From positions 1-23,931 of the forward strand of contig DETN01000127.1 in the NCBI GenBank assembly GCA_002362155.1: a stretch of 23,931 bases of DNA, in the 5' to 3' direction. Below, one piece after another: positions 8,449-13,909 of this stretch. This DNA is from Lachnospiraceae bacterium UBA3287. GTDB lineage: Bacteria; Bacillota; Clostridia; Lachnospirales; Lachnospiraceae. Positions within the stretch are counted from its first letter, which is position 1; each line of letters opens with the position of its first letter. Below the pieces are notes generated by a model. It had not been told where the DNA came from. It ran no database searches and was given only the letters and a program-made list of their open reading frames with translations. The position numbers and the translations under genes were made by a program.

Positions 8449-8709
8449 TCAGATCACCGCCACGGTCCTGATTCTGCTCAGAGCCGTCTTCACGGCAGGA
8501 ATGTTGATGATGATCATGGTAATGGTAATGATGCCCTCTGCCGGAATGAAGGAGAAGTTGTAAACGATGGGATATACCGCTGCCAGAGACCCGGGGAAGT
8601 TCTCGGGCATATATTCCATCCAGTAAAGGCAGCCTGCAAAAAACGGTTTCTCAACGTACACTCCCCCGGCAATATAATTAACAAACCTGCAATACTGCAG
8701 AGAAGCTTT
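8449..8709 (-). pseudogene. Truncated ECF transporter S component, ThiT-like C-terminus
   Basis: The minus strand keeps an open frame of about 86 residues ending in TGA. It reads like the last third of an energy-coupling-factor thiamine-type substrate-binding protein: CRFVNYIAGGVY, then FFAGCLYWMEYMPE, then YPIVYNFSFIPAEGIIT, and PAVKTALSRI at the end. In ThiT-type proteins this region holds the last two or three membrane helices. The frame is cut off upstream by two consecutive stops (8710-8715). No matching N-terminal half, start codon or ribosome site is present, so I call it a remnant. The truncation point sits about 50 bases from the promoter of the Trp transporter, as if a rearrangement joined them. 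Another ECF-S subfamily is possible. Confidence 0.55.
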
Positions 8710-8760
8710 CTATCAGGAATGCGAGGTGAAAAAGAAATACACAAAGACTTTTTCAGAATC

Positions 8761-8790
8761 TTGACAGCCGGTATCTCCCGGTGCTATTGT
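8761..8790 (+). promoter_or_regulatory. Strong promoter of the Trp-type T-box and ABC operon
   Basis: A perfect -35 TTGACA (8761-8766), an 18-base spacer, and -10 TATTGT (8785-8790) preceded by TGC, an extended -10. Transcription would start near 8797, just before the T-box leader. Confidence 0.75.
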
Positions 8791-8796
8791 TGATTC

Positions 8797-9063
8797 AATA
8801 CATTAAACCGTTGACGGAGAAGAGTACTGTATTTTCGAAGTTTCAGAGAGCTGCCGATGGTGTGAGCGCAGTACGGAAGGAATACAGGAATGGTCTCCGG
8901 AGGGCATACCCGAACCCCTGAAGGGCAGTAGGGCATGACGGGTCCTGCACCGTTATCAGGCAGCACATATGCTGGTATGTGAGTAAAGTGACCGGAAGGT
9001 AATATGAGTGGTACCGCGGAGTAATTCGTCTCATGGGCTTTGGAAGCCATGGGGCGTTTTTTT
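8797..9063 (+). promoter_or_regulatory. T-box riboswitch, probable tryptophan (UGG) specifier
   Basis: This is a tRNA-sensing leader that terminates transcription when the cognate tRNA is charged. Stem I has base helix CGGAG (8815-8819) / CTCCG (8895-8899) and the AGAGTA internal-loop strand. An upper helix CTGTATT/AATACAG follows, and the apical GGTGTGAG element is present. The specifier loop reads GAA-TGG-T, with TGG at 8891-8893. In the leucine T-box elsewhere in this window the codon occupies the same place (GAA-CTG-G before the base helix), which supports TGG. The T-box proper GAGTGGTACCGCGG is at 9006-9019. The terminator pairs CGTCTCATGG (9027-9036) with CCATGGGGCG (9047-9056), followed by seven T's. 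Odd points are the base after the codon (T, where a purine is usual) and TGGT, which pairs best with an A73 tRNA. Confidence 0.9.
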
Positions 9064-9118
9064 ATGTCCTGAGGATCATCTTTTACTCACAAAGTGCAAA
9101 AACAAAGGAGGAAAACAG

Positions 9119-10243
9119 ATGAAAAGGAAAGAATTCGAAAAGAAAGTGATCGCAGCACTTACGGCAGGTCTCATGGCCCTGTCCCTGGCCGCCTGCGGCG
9201 GCTCCGGAGCCCCTTCCCAGGAATCCGCTCAGGAGGCTCCCGCGGGGGAGGAAGCGGCCCAAACGCCGGAGGCTCCCGCAGACCAGGAAAGCGAAGGCAC
9301 GGTCTATAAGGTCGGCATTGTAAAGTTCATGGACCATGCCTCCCTCAACCAGATCGAATCCAACATCCAGTCGGAGCTGGACGCCCTCTCAGACGGCGGC
9401 GTAACCTATGACTACGCTTCCTATACCAAGAACGGCCAGGGCGATCCCACCACCATCAACCAGATCGTCGCCGATCTGATGGCCAGCGAAGTGGACGTGA
9501 TTGTCCCCATCGCCACCCCTGCGGCCCAGATCGCCCAGTCCGTGACCGAAGGAGAGGACCTGCCCATCGTCTTTTCCGCCGTGTCCGATCCCGTCAGCGC
9601 AGGCCTTACAGCTTCCGTCGAGGCTCCCGGCGCCAATATCACAGGCACCTCCGACTACCTGAATACCAACGCCATCATGGACCTGATCTTCTCCCTGGAT
9701 CCCGAAGCGGATTATGTCGGCCTTCTGTATTCCAACAGTGAAGACGCCTCCAGGGTCCCCATCCAGGACGCCAAGGCCTATCTGGACGAAAAGGGCGTAA
9801 AATACATCGAAAAGACCGGCACCACCACCGATGAGGTATCCCAGGCTGTGGACGCTCTGATCGCGGAAGAAGTGGACGCTGTCTTTACCCCCACTGACAA
9901 TACCATCATGAACGCGGAGCTGGCCTTCTTCGAAAAGCTCTCCGACGCCGGCATCCCCCACTACGCAGGGGCCGATTCCTTTGCTCTCAACGGAGCCTTC
10001 TGCGGCTTCGGCGTGGACTATGCACAGCTGGGCAGAGAGACCGCAAAGATGATCGATGAGATCCTGAAGGGCGGCGCCGACACAGCTTCCCTGTCCGTAC
10101 GTACCTTTGAGAACGGCATCGCCACCATCAACACCGATACCTGTGCCGCTCTGGGTCTGGACATGGAAGCGGTCAAAGAGGCCTTTGCCCCCTATGTCAC
10201 ACAGATCGTCGAAACTGCCACACAGCAGAATTTTGAACAGTAA
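9119..10243 (+). CDS. trpX: ABC transporter substrate-binding lipoprotein, TrpX-like
   Basis: A 374-residue extracellular solute-binding protein of the ABC_sub_bind family. It has a lipoprotein signal peptide with lipobox LAAC (Cys26), an acidic Ala/Pro/Glu-rich linker to about residue 60, then a two-lobed Rossmann-type domain (VGIVKFMDHASLNQIESNI; VDVIVPIATPAAQIAQSV; LPIVFSAVSDPVSAGL; VDAVFTPTDNTIMNAELAFF). It would bind its ligand outside the membrane and hand it to the permease encoded next. AAAGGAGG lies 9-10 bases before the ATG at 9119, which I prefer to an upstream in-frame start inside the terminator. The name rests on the family, which includes streptococcal TrpX, together with the upstream UGG-type T-box. 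Ligand identity is inferred, not seen. Confidence 0.85.
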   Translation: MKRKEFEKKVIAALTAGLMALSLAACGGSGAPSQESAQEAPAGEEAAQTPEAPADQESEGTVYKVGIVKFMDHASLNQIESNIQSELDALSDGGVTYDYASYTKNGQGDPTTINQIVADLMASEVDVIVPIATPAAQIAQSVTEGEDLPIVFSAVSDPVSAGLTASVEAPGANITGTSDYLNTNAIMDLIFSLDPEADYVGLLYSNSEDASRVPIQDAKAYLDEKGVKYIEKTGTTTDEVSQAVDALIAEEVDAVFTPTDNTIMNAELAFFEKLSDAGIPHYAGADSFALNGAFCGFGVDYAQLGRETAKMIDEILKGGADTASLSVRTFENGIATINTDTCAALGLDMEAVKEAFAPYVTQIVETATQQNFEQ

Positions 10244-10267
10244 TCATTCAATTGTCCGGAGGATGTC

Positions 10268-11227
10268 ATGGGTTTTCTTACAGCGGGAATCGTAAGGACC
10301 GCCCTGGAGGTGGGCCTGATCTATTCACTGGTGGCACTGTCACTGTTTATGAGCTTCAGTATTCTGAATGTCTGTGATCTGTCCACCGACGGATGCTATA
10401 CCCTGGGCTGCGCCGTAGGAGCGGTGGTCACCATTGCGGGCCACCCCCTCCTGGCCATTCCCCTGGCCATGGGCGCCGGGGTCTGCTCGGGCTTTGTTAC
10501 GGCCACTCTGCAGACCCGGTTCGGGGTCCAGAGCATCCTGGCCGGCATCATTGTCAATACCGGCCTCTATACCATCAACCTGGCGGTCATGGGCTTCTCG
10601 TCCAACGTGTCGATCTTCGGGACCGATACCATCTTTTCCATGTTCGGGAGCCTTTCCCCTTCGGATTTCTGGCACGACTGGTCCAGCCTGATCCTGCTCT
10701 TTGTCATCCTGACGCTGCTCTGCCTGATCATCCGCTGGTTCCTCAGCACCAGGCTGGGCCTGTCCATCCGGGCCACCGGCGACAGCATGGCCATGGTCCG
10801 GGCCTCCTCCATCAACCCGGCCGTCATGATCACGGCGGGACTGTGCCTGTCCAATTCCCTGACGGGCCTGGCCGGATGCCTGATCGGCCAGTACAACAAG
10901 ACCTGCGACATCAATCTGGGCACCGGCATGGTCACGGTGGCCCTGGCTTCTCTGGTCATTGGCGAGACCATCTCCGGCAGGCGCAGAATGACCCTCCGGA
11001 TCTTCTGCGTCGTTCTGGGCTCCTGCCTCTACCGCATGATCATTTCCATCGCCCTGCGCCTCAATGTCCCCACAGAAGCCTTCAAGCTGGTCTCCGCCGT
11101 CATCGTATGTGTGGCCATCGCAGCGCCGGAGGCCAGAAAAATGGTGGGATTCCACGCCAGAAAGGCCGCCGCGGTCTATACCCGCAGAAAAGTCGTAAGG
11201 GGAGGTGAGAAAGATGCTGAAAATTGA
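10268..11227 (+). CDS. trpY: ABC transporter permease, TrpY-like
   Basis: A 319-residue membrane protein of the branched-chain-amino-acid-type permease family (BPD_transp_2). It has around eight or nine hydrophobic segments and the small-residue membrane pattern STDGCYTLGCAVGA near residue 40. The cytoplasmic loop RLGLSIRATGDSMAMVRASSIN, expected to contact the ATPase, is about two thirds of the way along. GGAGG sits six bases upstream of the ATG. It starts 24 bases after the lipoprotein stop and its end overlaps the ATPase gene by 14 bases, so the three proteins are co-transcribed and probably translationally coupled. It would form the homodimeric channel of a Trp or Trp-like uptake system. 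Confidence 0.87.
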   Translation: MGFLTAGIVRTALEVGLIYSLVALSLFMSFSILNVCDLSTDGCYTLGCAVGAVVTIAGHPLLAIPLAMGAGVCSGFVTATLQTRFGVQSILAGIIVNTGLYTINLAVMGFSSNVSIFGTDTIFSMFGSLSPSDFWHDWSSLILLFVILTLLCLIIRWFLSTRLGLSIRATGDSMAMVRASSINPAVMITAGLCLSNSLTGLAGCLIGQYNKTCDINLGTGMVTVALASLVIGETISGRRRMTLRIFCVVLGSCLYRMIISIALRLNVPTEAFKLVSAVIVCVAIAAPEARKMVGFHARKAAAVYTRRKVVRGGEKDAEN

Positions 11228-12029
11228 AGATATCTCCAAGACCTTTCATCCCGGGACCGTCAATGAAAAGAAAGCCCTGGATCACCTGACGCTGGAACTG
11301 ATGGACGGGGATTTCTGCACCATCGTAGGCTCCAACGGCGCCGGAAAGTCCACCATGTTCAACGCCATCGCCGGCTCCTTCTACTGCGACGAGGGCTATA
11401 TCGAACTGGACGGGGAGGACATCACTTATGTCCCCGAGCACAAACGGTCTCGCTATATAGGCCGCCTTTTCCAGGATCCCCTCATGGGCACTGCCCCCGG
11501 CATGACCATCGAGGAAAACCTGGCCGTGGCCTATCTTCGCTCTTCCCGCTTCCGCCAGGGCATCTTCAGCCGGGTCTCCAGACGGGAAAAAGCCATGTTC
11601 CGGGAGCATCTTTCCCTGCTGGGCATGGGTCTGGAGGACCGCATGTCCAGTCCCGTAGGTCTTTTATCCGGCGGCCAGAGGCAGGCCCTGACCCTTCTGA
11701 TGGCCACCATGGTCACTCCCAAGCTCCTCATGCTGGACGAGCATACGGCTGCCCTGGATCCCGGCACGGCCGCCAAGGTGCTGGCCCTGACGGACCAGAT
11801 CATAAAGGAGCGCCATATCAGCTGCCTCATGGTCACCCACAACATGAACCAGGCCCTGGAGATGGGAAACCGCACCATTATGATGAGCGACGGCCGCATT
11901 GTTTTCGACGTCTCGGGCAGCGAAAGAGAAAATATGACGGTAGGTGACCTTCTGGAGCATTTCGCGGCCGGAGCCGGCAGGCAGTTCAATAATGACAGAA
12001 TTCTGCTTTCAACTAGGCAGGAATGCTGA
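11214..12029 (+). CDS. trpZ: ABC transporter ATPase, TrpZ-like
   Basis: A 271-residue ABC ATPase with Walker A GSNGAGKST (39-47), Q-loop FQDP (86-89), signature LSGGQRQ (151-157), Walker B LLMLDEHTAALDP (Glu176) and switch His209 in VTHN. All catalytic motifs are intact. I place the start at ATG 11214 because GGAGG lies nine bases before it; a GTG at 11205 abuts that site and is unlikely. The gene begins inside the last codons of the permease gene. It powers import through the upstream permease and lipoprotein. The downstream T-rich stretch with repeated TTGCAA (12033-12038, 12044-12049) is at best a weak terminator. Confidence 0.9.
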   Translation: MLKIEDISKTFHPGTVNEKKALDHLTLELMDGDFCTIVGSNGAGKSTMFNAIAGSFYCDEGYIELDGEDITYVPEHKRSRYIGRLFQDPLMGTAPGMTIEENLAVAYLRSSRFRQGIFSRVSRREKAMFREHLSLLGMGLEDRMSSPVGLLSGGQRQALTLLMATMVTPKLLMLDEHTAALDPGTAAKVLALTDQIIKERHISCLMVTHNMNQALEMGNRTIMMSDGRIVFDVSGSERENMTVGDLLEHFAAGAGRQFNNDRILLSTRQEC

Positions 12030-12157
12030 ATATTGCAATATTATTGCAAATTTTTCTGTCGATAATTTAACACTTTGTTGTGCAAAGTAACCTATTCATA
12101 TGCCATTTTTTCTGATATAGTTTAGAGGAAACAATTTTACGGCTATTTAAATATTAA

Positions 12158-12183
12158 ATTACATTTATCCATTACATTTATCC
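12158..12183. repeat. Tandem 13-bp direct repeat upstream of tetR
   Basis: ATTACATTTATCC occurs twice with no spacer (12158-12170 and 12171-12183) in the AT-rich 235-base gap between the ATPase gene and the TetR gene. The repeats end about 80 bases before the TetR start. They could be a regulator-binding site or simple slippage. No other gene is seen in the gap. Confidence 0.7.
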
Positions 12184-12264
12184 TTTTTATTTATGACTTG
12201 CTTTATGGATTGGCCAGCGTTTCCTGTTTCCACAACGACTGACTAAACTGTCTGGAGGAAAAAA

Positions 12265-12861
12265 ATGAGCAGATCATCCAAAAGAGATATCAGAAAAGAA
12301 TGCAAGAAAGTCATGTTTGACCTGATGCGCGAAACATCTGTCGAGCAGATCACAGTGACACAGATCTGTCAGGCAGCCGGCATCAGCCGGGTCACTTTCT
12401 ACATCTACTATGATGACAAATACATGCTCCTGGACGACTTTTTTGACGATCTCTGGGACTCGGTGATCGCTTCCTATAAGGAAAAGATCGGCGACGAAAG
12501 CGCCCCCCTGGACATTTTCCTGTCCTTCTATATGTCCATCATACATATGTATTATTCCAACCAGGAGGTGTTCTCCCACACGGTGGCGGAAGCCGACCGC
12601 AACCTGAATGTACGTTATTACCGGAACATCCGGGATTATACGGAATCGCTCCTTAAGGATTTTTCGGACCAGCTGCGCCCTTACTTCAGCCTGAAGGAGA
12701 CTTCCTCTATTCTGTGCACCTGCATGCTGGGCTTCTTCAACGCGCTCAAGAGGGATCAGCTTTCAGAAGAGGCTATGGCCGAACGTTTTTCCGATCTGAT
12801 CCGCATGATGCTGCGCAGCGAACTCTTTGTTCACGGAGGATCTTTCCCGGAAAAAATGTGA
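12265..12861 (+). CDS. TetR/AcrR-family transcriptional regulator
   Basis: A 198-residue TetR-type regulator. The DNA-binding domain spans about 1-60, with helix-turn-helix TVTQICQAAGISRVTFYIYYDDK. The C-terminal helical domain, with its conserved aromatic and FYMSI-type segment, resembles the TetR_C_8 group common in Firmicutes. CTGGAGG with an A-run before the ATG gives a strong ribosome site. It follows the ABC operon in the same direction but after a 235-base AT-rich gap with its own direct repeats, so it is probably transcribed independently. Its target is unknown; autoregulation or control of the small downstream membrane peptide are possibilities. Confidence 0.85.
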   Translation: MSRSSKRDIRKECKKVMFDLMRETSVEQITVTQICQAAGISRVTFYIYYDDKYMLLDDFFDDLWDSVIASYKEKIGDESAPLDIFLSFYMSIIHMYYSNQEVFSHTVAEADRNLNVRYYRNIRDYTESLLKDFSDQLRPYFSLKETSSILCTCMLGFFNALKRDQLSEEAMAERFSDLIRMMLRSELFVHGGSFPEKM

Positions 12862-12897
12862 AACATCCATATCCTTTCTTTCACGGGGCTCAGTATC

Positions 12898-12906
12898 TGC
12901 TATACT
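12898..12906 (+). promoter_or_regulatory. Extended -10 promoter for the 28-residue peptide gene
   Basis: TGCTATACT matches the extended -10 consensus (TGnTATAAT) with one change. No good -35 is seen, which is common for extended -10 promoters. It lies just after the TetR stop and about 50 bases before the small ORF. Confidence 0.5.
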
Positions 12907-12955
12907 GTCAGTGAATAGAAATACTGTCCGCAGTGCAGCAGAAGGAGGAATCTTT

Positions 12956-13042
12956 ATGCAGAAAATGATCATCGCCGTAGTAGCCATCTGTGCCATCGCA
13001 GGCGTCGCCATCACCGCCGTTTCGGTCCCGCTGGAGCGGTGA
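12956..13042 (+). CDS. Putative 28-residue membrane mini-protein
   Basis: A 28-codon ORF encodes a single hydrophobic segment (IIAVVAICAIAGVAITAV) flanked by a Met-Gln-Lys start and a VPLER tail: one transmembrane helix with a short charged end. I believe it is a real gene because every expression signal is present. It has an extended -10 at 12898-12906, an excellent GAAGGAGG ribosome site six bases before the ATG, and an intrinsic terminator 13 bases after the stop. It matches no family I recognise. Small single-helix peptides of this kind often act as transporter or sensor modulators or as toxins. Which applies here is not visible. Confidence 0.6.
   Translation: MQKMIIAVVAICAIAGVAITAVSVPLER
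13024..13040 (+). repeat. 17-bp direct repeat, copy 1 (second copy 13263-13279)
   Basis: GGTCCCGCTGGAGCGGT occurs exactly at 13024-13040, at the end of the mini-protein gene, and again at 13263-13279, inside the esterase gene. Its core CCGC-TGGA-GCGG is an inverted repeat able to form a small hairpin. The two copies are read in unrelated frames, so protein homology does not explain them. Confidence 0.7.
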
Positions 13043-13054
13043 CCCATTAAGCTC

Positions 13055-13091
13055 AAAAAAAGGATTCGGGATTGCTCCCGGATCCTTTTTT
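13055..13091. terminator. Strong bidirectional terminator
   Basis: AAAAAAGGATTCGGGA pairs with TCCCGGATCCTTTTTT around a TTGC loop, a 16-bp stem with one wobble. A and T runs on both sides let it end the plus-strand mini-protein gene and the minus-strand leuA-esterase transcript. Confidence 0.9.
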
Positions 13092-13118
13092 CATTTCTCT
13101 TATTCTGTTCTCCGCTTT

Positions 13119-13898
13119 TTACTCTTCCCAGAGCCAGTTCATGAAAAGGGGCAGCTGCTTTTCCCAGTCAGCCTCGCAGTGCCTTCCCTCCACCTGGCAG
13201 TGGAGAAGAACGGATGCGCCTTTGCCTTCCAGCTTGTTGGCAACGGCTCTGTTCCTGCGATAGGTCCCGCTGGAGCGGTCCTGGCTGTGGATGTCTTTTA
13301 CTCCCGGGGCTTCACAGGTCCCCCAGGAAAGATATACCCGGGTGGACGGATCCACGAAGCTTCCCTCCAGGTCCTTATAGACCTTTGCCTGGCAGAAGCC
13401 TATGGAGCTGGAAACGCAGGCAGCTTTGGAGAAATACCGGTTGTAGCGATAGGCCGCATACAGGCTCATCAGGCCGCCCATGCTGGACCCGCCGATCCCT
13501 GTGGTCTCTCTCCCGGGCAGGGTGCGGAAGGTCCTGTCGGCCCAGGGCTTGACCTCACCGACGATCCAGTCCATGGTCTCACGGCCCATGACCGGCCCCA
13601 GGCCCCTGAAAAAGGCCAGGCTGCTGGGATAGGGCATGTATTCTGCCATCCTCTCCTCGCCCTCGTGGCCGCATTCGATGCCGATCACGATGAGCTTCCT
13701 GTTCCAGCCGTCCAGAAATTCCTTCAGGCCCCAGGATTTTCCGTAAGTCGCGTCCTCGTTAAAAAATAAATTGTGTCCGTCAAAGAAGTACATGACAGGG
13801 TAAGAGGCCCCGCTCTCTTCATAATCATCCGGAAGGTAAATATGAAGAGGGCGGTTCTTTCCCTTGGGACTGTAGTTAAAATCCTGTTTTATGATCAT
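13119..13898 (-). CDS. Esterase D-type alpha/beta hydrolase
   Basis: A 259-residue hydrolase of the esterase D / enterochelin-esterase-like family. The N-terminus is the typical RPLHIYLPDDYEESGASYPVMYFFDGHN. The nucleophile elbow is GGSSMGG with Ser139. His240 in EGRHCEADW is the likely catalytic His. No signal peptide, so it is cytoplasmic. The start ATG at 13898 has AGAGG five bases upstream, and this site lies inside the last codons of the LeuA-AraC gene only 11 bases away. The two genes therefore form one transcript ending at the terminator 13055-13091. Its substrate is unknown: relatives act on acyl esters, S-formylglutathione, acetylated sugars or siderophores. Why it follows leuA is unclear. 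Confidence 0.87.
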   Translation of the reverse strand: MIIKQDFNYSPKGKNRPLHIYLPDDYEESGASYPVMYFFDGHNLFFNEDATYGKSWGLKEFLDGWNRKLIVIGIECGHEGEERMAEYMPYPSSLAFFRGLGPVMGRETMDWIVGEVKPWADRTFRTLPGRETTGIGGSSMGGLMSLYAAYRYNRYFSKAACVSSSIGFCQAKVYKDLEGSFVDPSTRVYLSWGTCEAPGVKDIHSQDRSSGTYRRNRAVANKLEGKGASVLLHCQVEGRHCEADWEKQLPLFMNWLWEE

Positions 13899-13909
13899 AA
13901 ATGCCTCTG

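Noticed and set aside
9008..9118. N-terminal extension of the TrpX-like lipoprotein
   Set aside because: It overlaps the T-box terminator and would hide the lipoprotein signal peptide. The strong ribosome site supports ATG 9119.
10340..11239. Minus-strand frame opposite the ABC permease
   Set aside because: Gly/Asp/Gln/His-rich shadow of a hydrophobic membrane protein.
12033..12056. TTGCAA-TATTA-TTGCAA hairpin followed by ATTTTT after the ABC ATPase
   Set aside because: Only six AT-rich pairs; too weak to call a terminator with confidence.
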